From NCBI GenBank assembly GCA_017303855.1, contig JAFLBL010000006.1, positions 124,001 through 188,000 on the forward strand: 64,000 nucleotides of DNA. Direction: 5' to 3'. Each line of letters begins with the position of its first letter. The first letter of the stretch is position 1. The notes beneath the pieces were generated by a model, which ran no database searches, was not told where the DNA came from, and worked only from the letters and a program-made list of their open reading frames with translations. A program made the translations under genes and the position numbers. This stretch comes from Chitinophagales bacterium (GTDB lineage Bacteria; Bacteroidota; Bacteroidia; Chitinophagales; Chitinophagaceae). Shown one piece after another: positions 1-8,682 of the stretch.

Positions 1-1
1 T

Positions 2-199
2 TCCCGTGCCGGCAAGATGCTGTTCAATACCATGCTCACCTGCACCCGCCAGGAGGTGATTGATTTTCTGGAATACATGATTGCCCGCCCCAACCTCTAT
101 GCCGGGCAGGAGTGGAAAGCGTCCGAGATATTTGCCACCTGGATGTCGGAGGGGGGACCAACGGTGATGAGATTTGATGATGATAACACCAACAAATAG
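2..199 (+). CDS. C-terminal end of an unrecognised protein (partial)
   Basis: The reading frame is open to the left edge of the window, and its codon use is host-like and GC-rich at third positions, so this is probably the last ~65 residues of a gene that begins upstream. An internal ATG lies at 17. The visible part is mostly helical in character (motif FLEYMIARPNLY) and ends in an acidic, Asn-rich tail (DDDNTNK). I do not recognise the family. No hydrophobic membrane segment or metal-binding cluster is visible. It is followed by about 455 bp without a gene. Confidence 0.5.
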   Translation, partial: SRAGKMLFNTMLTCTRQEVIDFLEYMIARPNLYAGQEWKASEIFATWMSEGGPTVMRFDDDNTNK

Positions 200-236
200 T
201 CTCCAGCTTATATCCTGTTCCCATTCTCCTTCCTAC

Positions 237-280
237 CTCAAGCGGGACTCAAGCGAGACTCAAGCGAGACTTGAGCGCAA
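237..280. repeat. 11-bp tandem repeat, four units
   Basis: The units start at 237, 248, 259 and 270. The first three differ at one base (CTCAAGCGGGA or CTCAAGCGAGA); the fourth is degenerate (CTTGAGCGCAA). A partial inverted match lies at about 312-325. Confidence 0.75.
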
Positions 281-601
281 ATTACTGGGGGATTGTCTAT
301 GAAATATCGCTTGATTCTCGCTCAAATCTATACTATGAGTAAAAGAAGACCGGAAGCAGAGAGGAAGCCAGCCCGATGGAAAGAGAAGTGAAAAAGGGAA
401 CGGGTGAAAAACACATTGTATTTGTAAATTATTGAATACTAGCGTGTAGTGTATTCACCTATATCCCTTTTTGTACTTTTTTATACACGATTGTACCTGG
501 ATGTACTTTAATGTGCAAAATGTGTCCTTTTTGTACCTGGCCCCGGAAATTCCGTTTTGAACCTCATAAATTTGTTTTGAAACAGATTTAACCACCTCCC
601 C

Positions 602-650
602 AAACCCTAAACCCTAAACCCTAAACCCTCAACCTTAAACCCTCAACCCT
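602..650. repeat. Heptad array (AAACCCT), seven units
   Basis: Seven contiguous 7-bp units: five copies of AAACCCT (602-629 and 637-643) and the variants CAACCTT and CAACCCT. The array stops 4 bp before the ATG of the DUF6266 gene at 655. It resembles plant telomere repeats only by chance of unit. Other arrays with the same period but different units occur elsewhere in the window. Confidence 0.9.
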
Positions 651-654
651 TCTT

Positions 655-1305
655 ATGGCCCGTCACAAAGGAATCCTCAATGAATTTTCCGGGAAAATAG
701 GCCCGGTAGTAGGTGCCACCTGGAATGGCATTCCCTATATGCGAACCCGCCCCGCCCCGCGTTCCGGCAAGCCGCTTACTGATGCGCAGAAGGAGTGGCA
801 GGAAAAATTCGCCATCGGTATGAATTTTATCAACGCCATGGGGCCGCTGGTCAATATCAGTTATCAGTCCGGTTATGGCAAGACGGCCAAGAACGCCGCC
901 CTCAGCCGTCTCCTCTCTCAGGCTATTGGTGGCCGTTACCCCCAACTCTATCTCGATTATACCCAGGTGGAGATTGCCCGTGGCGAGCTCAAGAAAGCCG
1001 CCAATCCCGCCGTAGCCTTTACAGAAGACAAGCAGCTCCGTTTTACCTGGACCGACAATACCGGCCTTGGCAATGCCGCCGCCACCGACCAGGCCATCCT
1101 CGTAGCCTATTGCCCCGAAACCAATTACCTGATCTATAACGACAACGGCGGATTACGCGGCGACGGACAGGGTTTGCTGGATGCCCGGTTACTGATGAAC
1201 GTGATAGAGGGGCGGGGGTATGCGTTACATACGTGGATGTCGTTCAGGGATAAGAAGGGGGAGCGGGTGGCGGATGGAGTGTGGGTGGGGGAGTTTCAGA
1301 TTTGA
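655..1305 (+). CDS. DUF6266 family protein
   Basis: A 216-residue protein that looks like the Bacteroidota DUF6266 family. It starts with the family's characteristic N-terminus (KGILNEFSGKIGPVVGATWNG, with GVR/PYMRTRP-type residues after it), followed by a helical segment (LTDAQKEWQEKF) and a beta-rich C-terminal half (FTWTDNTGLGNA, WMSFRDKKGERVADGVWVG). The length fits the family. The function of these proteins is unknown; no signal peptide or catalytic motif is visible. Codon use is GC-rich like the host's, in contrast to the AT-rich island that begins just after its stop. The ATG follows a heptad array with only 4 bp between, so no usual ribosome site is present. Confidence 0.8.
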   Translation: MARHKGILNEFSGKIGPVVGATWNGIPYMRTRPAPRSGKPLTDAQKEWQEKFAIGMNFINAMGPLVNISYQSGYGKTAKNAALSRLLSQAIGGRYPQLYLDYTQVEIARGELKKAANPAVAFTEDKQLRFTWTDNTGLGNAAATDQAILVAYCPETNYLIYNDNGGLRGDGQGLLDARLLMNVIEGRGYALHTWMSFRDKKGERVADGVWVGEFQI

Positions 1306-1382
1306 AACTAACTTCGGAAAAGTAAAAACTAGTCAATGTTCTTATGTTCAAGGAATGAATATGTTTCTTGTTACGTTTTTAT

Positions 1383-1694
1383 TTATGAGCCACTAATTAT
1401 ATTAAGAAAGTCCTCAATGTCCCTTATATCGGTTATTGGTTCGTTAGTGCCTTCAATTTTTTCGAATTCGTGCCAATCAACATCTATATTGTAATCATAA
1501 TTATGCTCTTTAAAGTGTAAGTCTGGTAATCCCCATTTATCAGCATAAAACCATATCTCATCTATTAATAGCCTTTGAATGAGATTCATAATTTCATCTA
1601 CTCTCAAACATTTTTTATTTGAAAAAACTACTTCATTGTAGTTTTTGTAGTTACCACCGTCTCTGTATAAGTATGAAAGTTTGAGATTCTCCAT
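1383..1694 (-). CDS. Small uncharacterised acidic protein at the island edge
   Basis: A 103-residue protein read from the ATG at 1694; a longer open frame to 1754 would overlap the presumed operator of the divergent regulator, so the inner start is preferred. Visible motifs are an N-terminal SYLYRDGGNYKNYNEVVFSN stretch, then IDEIWFYADKWGLPDLHF, and an acidic C-terminus. This pattern recalls a widespread conserved hypothetical family, but I know no function for it. It is AT-rich like the island and divergent from the XRE regulator. It could be an accessory or cargo gene of the defence island. Confidence 0.65.
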   Translation of the reverse strand: MENLKLSYLYRDGGNYKNYNEVVFSNKKCLRVDEIMNLIQRLLIDEIWFYADKWGLPDLHFKEHNYDYNIDVDWHEFEKIEGTNEPITDIRDIEDFLNIISGS

Positions 1695-1723
1695 TTTTAG
1701 TCTTTTATCAAAACTACAAAAAT

Positions 1724-1750
1724 GACCCTTAAAGTCCGTTGACTTAAAAG
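1724..1750 (+). promoter_or_regulatory. Candidate C-box operator for the controller protein
   Basis: The segment contains GAC(N7)AGTCCGTTGACTTAAAAG, with a core palindrome AGTC-CGTT-GACT at 1733-1744. Controller (C) proteins of type II restriction-modification systems are known to bind paired GAC/AGTC half-sites around an AGTCCGT-like centre. The site lies 24 bp before the XRE gene start, as expected for an autoregulated C gene. No ribosome site lies before the ATG at 1774, which also fits the leaderless transcripts of many C genes. The assignment is by resemblance only. Confidence 0.5.
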
Positions 1751-1773
1751 CCACAAAGCCGGACCTTCCAGGT

Positions 1774-1995
1774 ATGGATATAAAGCTAAAAGTCGGCCAA
1801 CGTATTCGACAACTACGTAAGGAATTAGAGCTATCTCAAGAAGCTTTAGCACTTAAGGCAGAGGTGGATAGGACCTATGTTACAGATGTTGAAGCTGGGA
1901 GGAGAAATGTATCATTGGAGATATTGGAGAGATTAATTAAGGCTCTTAATATTTCAGTCTCAGATTTTTTTAGTACAAGAGAATTTAAAAAATAA
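1774..1995 (+). CDS. XRE-family regulator, likely restriction-modification controller (C) protein
   Basis: A 73-residue single-domain helix-turn-helix protein. The HTH_3 fold covers residues ~6-66, with the turn region at SQEALALKAEVDRTYVTDVE and a typical last helix (LEILERLIKALNISVSDFF). Size and architecture match the small dimeric C proteins that time restriction enzyme expression after entry into a new host. A C-box-like palindrome sits just upstream, and an HNH nuclease gene starts 2 bp after its stop, which is the usual C-then-R order. It probably represses its own promoter at high level and activates the nuclease gene early. An ordinary XRE repressor is the alternative. Confidence 0.75.
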   Translation: MDIKLKVGQRIRQLRKELELSQEALALKAEVDRTYVTDVEAGRRNVSLEILERLIKALNISVSDFFSTREFKK

Positions 1996-1997
1996 AA

Positions 1998-2552
1998 ATG
2001 GCAGTATACAATACCGCGTCTGACGCTGCAAATACAGCGGTGAGAGCATTTCTAACAAAAATTGGTGGAAATTATTTAGGTACAACATTTAATACAAGCT
2101 CATCAAGAGGAAGTAAGATTTGGGAAACAATAAAATGTAGGATATTTGAAAACAGATGCGCTTATTGCGACAAAAAAGAAAATAAATTACAAATTGAACA
2201 TTTAATAATGTTTAATAAAGACGAATTTGGATTACACCATCCTGGAAACATTGTTCCAGTTTGTTCAAATTGCAACAAAAGGGCAAAAGATGAAAATAAT
2301 ACCTATAAAACCTGGGAAGAACATTTGTATATGATATGTAATAACAACAATCAATTAGATCAATATGTAATTAGGAGGGATAAAATAAATAAGCACACTA
2401 AAGAAGGGGAATTTAAATATCCTAAATTGAATCAAGAAGAAAACAATGCATTAAGAATAATTACCAATAATTTATATGAAAGTGTTAAAAACGAATTTGA
2501 AAAAGCAGTTAATTTATTTGAGGAATTAGATAAGGCATTTTCAAAAAAGTAA
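1998..2552 (+). CDS. HNH endonuclease, probable restriction enzyme of the island
   Basis: A 184-residue protein with an HNH/beta-beta-alpha-metal nuclease core at residues ~54-100: a zinc knuckle of C54-x2-C57 and C89-x2-C92, the catalytic E67-H68 pair, and N84 in HPGNIVPVCSNCN. The C-terminal half is charged and helical. It follows the controller-like gene by 2 bp and precedes a C5 methyltransferase, so I infer it is the cleaving partner of a type II restriction-modification pair. The small size suggests a specific rather than a helicase-dependent enzyme. The recognition sequence cannot be deduced. A role in processing by the downstream GHKL/Z1 complex is also possible. Confidence 0.75.
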   Translation: MAVYNTASDAANTAVRAFLTKIGGNYLGTTFNTSSSRGSKIWETIKCRIFENRCAYCDKKENKLQIEHLIMFNKDEFGLHHPGNIVPVCSNCNKRAKDENNTYKTWEEHLYMICNNNNQLDQYVIRRDKINKHTKEGEFKYPKLNQEENNALRIITNNLYESVKNEFEKAVNLFEELDKAFSKK

Positions 2553-2686
2553 TATATAAAATAAATCAAATGATTAATTGAATTTCATAATAATAATGAT
2601 AGAATAGCAGAATTTTTCGTATTAACTTGTTCGAGTTATTCTATTTTAGGCATTATATCTAAAGGGCGATAATAAAGAAGAATCAA

Positions 2687-3967
2687 ATGAGAAAGTTGAA
2701 GTTTATAGATCTTTTTGCTGGTCTAGGTGGATTTCATTATGCACTTAGCGATTTGGGCCATAAGTGTGTTTTTGCTAGTGAATTAAATGTTGAACTCAGA
2801 GAAATATATAAAATAAACCATGGAATTTATTGTAATGGTGATATAAATAGTATCTCAGTTAAACAGATACCAGCTCATGACATTATATGTGCCGGGTTCC
2901 CTTGTCAACCATTTTCAAAGGCTGGTAAACAAAATGGGTTAGATGATGAGACAAATGGTAATTTCTTTGATAAAATTATGGAAATCGCAAATTATCATAA
3001 ACCTGAATATATTTTTTTAGAAAATGTTCCAAATTTAAAAGGACATGATAAAGGGAATACTTGGGACTATATTTCTAAAGAGTTATCAAAAAAATATGAA
3101 TTAGCTGACAAGGTCATGTCGCCACATACATTTGGAGTCCCACAACATAGATCTCGAATTTACATTGTCTGTCGTAGAAAATCAAAAGGAGGATTATCTG
3201 GATTTTCTTTCCCAGAAGGTAATTATAAAGGGGAACTTTCTATTCATTCTATTATAGATAAAAAGCCAAAAGAATTCAATAGCATTAAACCAATTACTCA
3301 AAGACATCTTGATGTTTGGCAAGAATTTTTAAACAACATTAAACCAGAAGAAGTTCCAAGATTTCCAATCTGGGCTATGGAGTTTGGTGCAGACTATCCT
3401 TTTGAAGGAATTGCACCCGCACTATTAAAAAGGAATGAGTTAGTTAAATATAGAGGCCGATTCGGAATTAAAATATCTGGAACATCACAAAATGAAACTA
3501 TAGATTGCTTGCCATCTTATTCCCAAGGTATAAATCAAAAGGAATTTCCGCATTGGAAGAAGTACTACATTAGGGCAAATAGAGAATTTTATTCTAAAAA
3601 CAAGAAATGGTTAGATAAGTGGATTCCAAAAATTATTGATTTCGAAAATAGCCATCAAAAATTTGAATGGAATTGTGGAAATAATATAGAATTAATTATA
3701 TCTGATAAAATCGTACAATTTAGGCCTTCAGGTATTAGGGTTAAAATGCCAAATTTTTCACCCGCACTTGTCTTAACAACAACACAAATTCCAATTTTCC
3801 CGTGGTTAGGTAGATATATGACAACCAGAGAGGCAGCAAAACTTCAATGTATGGATCACTTGAAAGAAATGCCGTCAACAAATTCTAAGGCTTTTAGAGC
3901 GTTTGGTAATGCAGTTAATGTTTGCGTAGTTAAAGCAATAGCACAAAAATTATTAATTCATGACTAA
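2687..3967 (+). CDS. DNA (cytosine-5) methyltransferase
   Basis: A 426-residue C5 methyltransferase that transfers a methyl group from S-adenosylmethionine to cytosine. Visible motifs in order: motif I FAGLGGF (residues 10-16), the catalytic PCQ loop with C73 (GFPCQPFSKAG), ENV at 112-114, the QHRSRIYIV motif VIII near 155-163, and the terminal FGNAVNV motif X. The stretch between motifs VIII and X is long and should hold the target recognition domain. It protects the host against the island nuclease(s). Its 3' end overlaps the next gene by 8 bp, indicating translational coupling. AT-rich codon use differs from the host. Confidence 0.93.
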   Translation: MRKLKFIDLFAGLGGFHYALSDLGHKCVFASELNVELREIYKINHGIYCNGDINSISVKQIPAHDIICAGFPCQPFSKAGKQNGLDDETNGNFFDKIMEIANYHKPEYIFLENVPNLKGHDKGNTWDYISKELSKKYELADKVMSPHTFGVPQHRSRIYIVCRRKSKGGLSGFSFPEGNYKGELSIHSIIDKKPKEFNSIKPITQRHLDVWQEFLNNIKPEEVPRFPIWAMEFGADYPFEGIAPALLKRNELVKYRGRFGIKISGTSQNETIDCLPSYSQGINQKEFPHWKKYYIRANREFYSKNKKWLDKWIPKIIDFENSHQKFEWNCGNNIELIISDKIVQFRPSGIRVKMPNFSPALVLTTTQIPIFPWLGRYMTTREAAKLQCMDHLKEMPSTNSKAFRAFGNAVNVCVVKAIAQKLLIHD

Positions 3968-5498
3968 GAAAATTGATAAAATTTCAATAAAATTCAAACC
4001 TGATTTTTATGGTCAGTTTGAAAATTTTCAAAACAAAATCTGGAATGTTATTGCTGAATATGTCGATAATGCTTGGCAATCTTACTATAGTAATAAGAAG
4101 CAGATAACTGAAGTTGATAAGAATTATCAATTTACAGTTTCAATTAGGATTGATAAAAACAACGATTTAATTGAAATTAATGACAATGCTGCCGGAATTG
4201 ATGAAGTCAATATTGTGCGAGTGTTAGAAGTAGCAAATACACATTCAGATGTAACTGGGCTTAATGAGTTTGGAATGGGCTTAAAAACTGCTTCTAATTG
4301 GCTTTCAAAATCATGGGAACTTAGTACGTCAGCCCTAGGAGAGGGTGTTGAAAGAACAGTAATATTTGATTTGAATGAGGTTAAAAAAAATAAACTTGAA
4401 GAGTTACCTGTTCAGTCCAAGTCTGTAGATTCAAATTCTCATTATACAAAAATCAGACTTCATCAACTAACAAAAAACGCACCAAATACACATAATCAAA
4501 TCGAGAAGATTAAGAAACATCTTTCAAGTATCTATAGAAAATTTATAAGAAGTAATGAGATGATTCTCTTATTGAATGATGAGCAATTAACTTATTTTGA
4601 ACCTGAAATTCTATGTGCACCGTTTTATAATGATCCTAATGGTAAAGAGATTTTCTGGAAGAAAAATATAGATTTTAGTATTGGCAAATACAGTGCAAAG
4701 GGTTTTATAGCTATACTTAATACAATGAGTACAAGTGAGTATAATGGATTGTCATTATTTCGTAGAGGAAGGGTGATTGAAGGTAGTTATGATGAGAAAT
4801 ACAGGCCAAAGTCACTATGTGGTCAAACAGGTTCTCCTAGATACAAAAGGATCTTCGGTGAACTTGAACTCGATGGATTTAGTGTTAGTTTTAATAAGGG
4901 ATCATTTCAAGAGCAAGAAGATTTAGAGGCATTGATTGAAGCAATTCAGTTTGAAATATCTGCTAAATCATTTGATTTGTATACACAAGCCGAAAAGTAC
5001 ATAAAACCTAAGACAATTGAAACAAATAAAGTTGTTGCAAAGGGAATAGTTGATACTCTAAAAAAAAGTATAAAACAGGAAAATCTAAAAGATAAAGTTA
5101 CTGAATCTCTGAGGGAGATTGAAAATAAGATTATTGATACTAAAAACCAGCAAATTGTTGAGAAATCTACTGTTATTGAAAGTCATGAGGATCATTTTGA
5201 AATAGACAATGAAAAGTATAAACTGAAATTAGAATTTATTAACGATGGACTTTTGTCAGAGTTATATAGAATGGCAATAGAGGAAGATGAGTTATTTACT
5301 AAGAAAATACGCTATAAAATAAACCTAGCGCATCCATTTTTTCAACGATATGAACAATTTAAAAGACAGGATGATTATATGCCTATCATTGCGTTAATTA
5401 GGGCTTTAGTATTAGCAGAATTAAGAGCTCCTTCCCAAGGGACTAAGAATGCTGGGAATGTTAGGTTGAACTTCAATCATTTTATTAGAAATATATAA
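3960..5498 (+). CDS. GHKL ATPase of the MORC/MutL-like (paraMORC) type
   Basis: A 512-residue protein with an N-terminal GHKL ATP-binding fold: the N box with E33 and N37 (IAEYVDNAWQ), the G1 box D75-NAAG79, and the G2 box NEFGMGLKTAS (G105, G107, K109). A long second half contains an S5-like region, then coiled, Lys-rich sequence. Iyer, Abhiman and Aravind described prokaryotic MORC and paraMORC ATPases in restriction-modification operons with helicases and nucleases, and this gene sits in just such an operon, overlapping the methyltransferase by 8 bp and 3 bp before the Z1 gene. It probably clamps or remodels DNA in response to methylation state. This role is inferred from family and context. 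Confidence 0.82.
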   Translation: MTKKIDKISIKFKPDFYGQFENFQNKIWNVIAEYVDNAWQSYYSNKKQITEVDKNYQFTVSIRIDKNNDLIEINDNAAGIDEVNIVRVLEVANTHSDVTGLNEFGMGLKTASNWLSKSWELSTSALGEGVERTVIFDLNEVKKNKLEELPVQSKSVDSNSHYTKIRLHQLTKNAPNTHNQIEKIKKHLSSIYRKFIRSNEMILLLNDEQLTYFEPEILCAPFYNDPNGKEIFWKKNIDFSIGKYSAKGFIAILNTMSTSEYNGLSLFRRGRVIEGSYDEKYRPKSLCGQTGSPRYKRIFGELELDGFSVSFNKGSFQEQEDLEALIEAIQFEISAKSFDLYTQAEKYIKPKTIETNKVVAKGIVDTLKKSIKQENLKDKVTESLREIENKIIDTKNQQIVEKSTVIESHEDHFEIDNEKYKLKLEFINDGLLSELYRMAIEEDELFTKKIRYKINLAHPFFQRYEQFKRQDDYMPIIALIRALVLAELRAPSQGTKNAGNVRLNFNHFIRNI

Positions 5499-5501
5499 TC
5501 C

Positions 5502-7700
5502 ATGACTGAAAAAATTAGGATAATAAAAAATGAAAGTGTTGATTGGAGTATTGCATTGGGTAGTAAAACTTTAGATTTGTTGAGCCGTTTAACCAAGTTG
5601 GATAAAGAAGAAAAAGACAACTTATTAAAAGAAGCCCATGCAATATTGTCCAAATGCAATAACCCTAATAATTCAATTGGAAGCACCACAGGAATTGCAG
5701 TAGGATATGTTCAAAGTGGAAAAACCATGTCTTTTACTACATTAACAGCACTTGCTGCAGATAATGGCTTTAGAATTGTTATTTATTTTGCTGGAATTAA
5801 AGTTAACCTATTAGAACAAACTACAAAAAGGTTAAAAAAAGATTTATTAACTCAAGAGGAAAATTCAAGAATTTATAAAGTCTTTCAGAGTCCGACTATT
5901 GATGATAATATCCATAGTCAAGTTAAAAACGCACTTGGTCTAAAGATATCTCCAACTATTCTTATAACTGTTTTAAAGCATTACAAACACATTGATGAAC
6001 TAACAAAAATATTCAATACACCGGAATTAAAAGAGTCACTTGGAAATAATGGTGTCTTAATTATTGATGATGAAGCAGATCAAGCAAGTTTAAATACCTA
6101 TGCAAGAAAGAATAGTAAATCTGAAGATTGGGAAGATGATGAATTCAGTAGTACATATTCTAGTATATTAAACTTGAAGTCCACACTACCAAACCATTCT
6201 TATATTCAGTATACAGCAACACCACAAGGGCCATTATTGATCAATATGATGGACTTGCTCTCTCCTAAATTTCATGTTGTATTAACACCTGGTAAATCGT
6301 ATACGGGGGGAAAAGTTTTCTTTGAAGACAATACTGACTTGATAATTACAATACCAGACAGCGAAGTTTATCATCACAAGCATAATCCATTACAAGATTC
6401 TCCACAGAGTTTAATTGAAGCGCTTCAGATATTTTTAGCTGGTGTTGCATTATATGTTAACATTTTGGGTAGGGAAAAGTACCTATCTATGATGATTCAT
6501 GCTGATAGAGAGCAAGATGCAAGTAAAAAATTTCATGATTGGGTTAAAAAATTGATAAATAGTTGGTCTACACGGCTTAAGTTCGATGGTAATGATCCGT
6601 CAAAGATTGAATTAGTCAATGAATTTAAAAATGCATATAACGAAGCAGTCAGGAGAATCAGTGCTCCACCTGATTTTGATACAGTTATTGAAGAAATCGA
6701 ACAGGTTATTCTTGATACCAATATTGAGCTTGTAATTGGGAAAGATAGTGCTGGTAAACAAAAAAAGACAAACGAAATTGATTGGAGTAATGCTACTGCT
6801 CATATCTTAGTTGGTGCAGAAATGTTAAATAGGGGATATACAGTTGAAGGATTGGCAGTATCTTATATGCCCCGAAATAGTCTTGGGAAATCAAATGCAG
6901 ATACAATTCAGCAGAGGTGCAGATTTTTCGGTTACAAACAGAATTATCTTGATATATGTCGAGTTTATTTGCCTAATGATTCGATTTTAGAATACCGAGA
7001 ATATGTGGAGCATGAAGAAATAATGCGAAATAAGTTAAAAGAAAGCACATTGGAGCAATTAGAACAGCTAATGATCCTTAGTAGTAATATGAATCCGACA
7101 AGAAATAATATATTATCGAATGACTTAGTTAAATACAAATTGAATGGGTGGCGTCAATTTAATGCTCTGCAACATATCGAGGAGAATGTAAATTTCGTTA
7201 ATCAGTTTTTAAGTACAATAGAGTTTACTAATTATACGAATTTTGGGACTGATGATAGAAATCATCGATATGCTAAATTGAGCATTTCTGAAGTTGTCAA
7301 TTTTTTAAAAGATTTTAAAATTGCTAATATGCCAGATGCTTTACGTAAATCCTCTACAATACAGTATTTAAGATATTTGGCAGATAAAAAAGGAATTGAA
7401 TATGCTTATATTTTTGAAATGAGTTTTGCTTATGATATTTCAAAAAGTAAAGGCACGTCGATTATAGAAGAAGATGGCAAAATTAAATTGAGTAATATTT
7501 TTTCAGGTCGATCTACTTCAGGAGCTCAAGTCTATCCAGGAGATAAAGCGATTAGGTTTGATGACTCGTTATGTATTCAAATTCACAAAATTAAAATTAA
7601 AGACAATTCATCCTCTGTCAAATGGGGTGGCAAAGTACTCTATACTTTGGGAATTCATTATCCGGAAGTATTCACTCACTCATTTATTAGCATACTATGA
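5502..7700 (+). CDS. Z1-domain helicase-like ATPase
   Basis: A 732-residue superfamily II-like ATPase of the Z1 type. The Walker A motif is GYVQSGKT (residues 68-75). The Walker B/DEAD-like motif LIIDDEADQ is near residue 190, followed by a motif III-like QYTATPQGP. An arginine-finger motif QQRCRFFGYK is near residue 469, in the part corresponding to the Z1 domain. Z1 proteins are known neighbours of MORC-like ATPases, methyltransferases and PD-(D/E)XK proteins in restriction systems, where they probably translocate on DNA. Here it is flanked by those partners and overlaps the following gene by ATGA. Biochemical activity is not established for this protein. Confidence 0.85.
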   Translation: MTEKIRIIKNESVDWSIALGSKTLDLLSRLTKLDKEEKDNLLKEAHAILSKCNNPNNSIGSTTGIAVGYVQSGKTMSFTTLTALAADNGFRIVIYFAGIKVNLLEQTTKRLKKDLLTQEENSRIYKVFQSPTIDDNIHSQVKNALGLKISPTILITVLKHYKHIDELTKIFNTPELKESLGNNGVLIIDDEADQASLNTYARKNSKSEDWEDDEFSSTYSSILNLKSTLPNHSYIQYTATPQGPLLINMMDLLSPKFHVVLTPGKSYTGGKVFFEDNTDLIITIPDSEVYHHKHNPLQDSPQSLIEALQIFLAGVALYVNILGREKYLSMMIHADREQDASKKFHDWVKKLINSWSTRLKFDGNDPSKIELVNEFKNAYNEAVRRISAPPDFDTVIEEIEQVILDTNIELVIGKDSAGKQKKTNEIDWSNATAHILVGAEMLNRGYTVEGLAVSYMPRNSLGKSNADTIQQRCRFFGYKQNYLDICRVYLPNDSILEYREYVEHEEIMRNKLKESTLEQLEQLMILSSNMNPTRNNILSNDLVKYKLNGWRQFNALQHIEENVNFVNQFLSTIEFTNYTNFGTDDRNHRYAKLSISEVVNFLKDFKIANMPDALRKSSTIQYLRYLADKKGIEYAYIFEMSFAYDISKSKGTSIIEEDGKIKLSNIFSGRSTSGAQVYPGDKAIRFDDSLCIQIHKIKIKDNSSSVKWGGKVLYTLGIHYPEVFTHSFISIL

Positions 7701-8680
7701 TTGATTTAATCGAAATATATTCAAATTTATCTAGTAATAATAATACAACAGAAAACTTATTTTCAGTTGAGCCTATACCCAATTCATTAAACCATAAAAT
7801 TGGAATAACTAAAGATGGTCGCCCACTTTTTTTTGTTCGTTGTACGCCTGAGAATGAAGTTAATGTACTTGATAACAACCTCGAATTAATTTCTGTAAAA
7901 TTTAATCGTAAATGTCAACTGAGACTAACAAGTTCAAAAAATATTTCTGATTATTTTACTATAATTGAATTATTATCTGAAACAACTGACTTGCAAGAGT
8001 ATTTCATTCAAGTTATTTATATTCTTATTAAAGAAATTGGAGATTCCCCAACATTTATTCAATTAAAAAATGAAGTAGATAAAATTGTCAATCTTTTTAG
8101 CAAGTTCAAAAAAGCTGGTTCGAAATCAATTCAAGGAATTTGGGCTGAACTTTTTATAATAGCTAGTTCTGTTAATCCAGAATATCTAATTAATGCTTGG
8201 CATGTTTCACCTAGTGATAAGTTTGACTTTAATGATGGTGTTGACAAAATCGAAGTAAAATCTACATCTAAATGTTACCGAAAACACTTTTTTTCATTGG
8301 AGCAATTAAATCCTAATTCTAGTTCACATCTACTCATTGCCTCTCTATATGCTGTTCAATCGGGTGTAGGGAAAAGTATTATGGATTTAGTTGAATTAAT
8401 AAATAAAAAGAGTATTTCAATTGAATCAAGCAAAAAAATTCATTTAATTGTTGGAGAAACACTAGGGTCCGACATTTGCAAGATAAGTCAAACGTATTTT
8501 GATTTTAATTTAGCACTCGACTCTTTGAAGTTTTACGAATCTGAGTGCATTCCCAAAATCGAGGCGGCATCGATACCCAATGAGATCACAAATGTTAAAT
8601 TTGAATGTGACATTTCGTATTGTCAAAGTTTGAAAACTGTGAATACAAATTCAAAACTTCATCAAGCACTTAGCTTATAA
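7697..8680 (+). CDS. PD-(D/E)XK nuclease-like protein (DUF4420 type)
   Basis: A 327-residue protein with a PD-(D/E)XK-like core in the middle: E151 in GIWAELFII, D177 in KFDF, and the E186-V-K188 signature, in the correct spacing for the metal-binding site. The rest is mixed alpha/beta without other known motifs. This resembles the DUF4420 family, which is usually encoded directly after Z1 genes. It is probably the DNA-cleaving or end-processing subunit of the GHKL-Z1 complex. The start codon overlaps the stop of the Z1 gene (ATGA), so the two are translated together. Confidence 0.78.
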   Translation: MIDLIEIYSNLSSNNNTTENLFSVEPIPNSLNHKIGITKDGRPLFFVRCTPENEVNVLDNNLELISVKFNRKCQLRLTSSKNISDYFTIIELLSETTDLQEYFIQVIYILIKEIGDSPTFIQLKNEVDKIVNLFSKFKKAGSKSIQGIWAELFIIASSVNPEYLINAWHVSPSDKFDFNDGVDKIEVKSTSKCYRKHFFSLEQLNPNSSSHLLIASLYAVQSGVGKSIMDLVELINKKSISIESSKKIHLIVGETLGSDICKISQTYFDFNLALDSLKFYESECIPKIEAASIPNEITNVKFECDISYCQSLKTVNTNSKLHQALSL

Positions 8681-8682
8681 CA

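Larger units (their letters stand above)
200..654. other. Intergenic stretch with short-period repeats
   Basis: I see no gene here. It holds three short-period arrays: four 11-bp units (CTCAAGCGRGA and one degenerate copy) at 237-280, a degenerate 10-bp array at about 462-541 in which TGTAC recurs at 472, 492, 502 and 532, and a 7-bp array at 602-650 described separately. Between them is plain AT-rich sequence. No convincing promoter could be assigned. Confidence 0.6.

Noticed and set aside
602..650. Telomere-like AAACCCT repeat suggesting plant contamination or a linear chromosome end
   Set aside because: It lies between bacterial genes, is only seven units long and degenerate, and other heptad arrays with unrelated units occur throughout the window.
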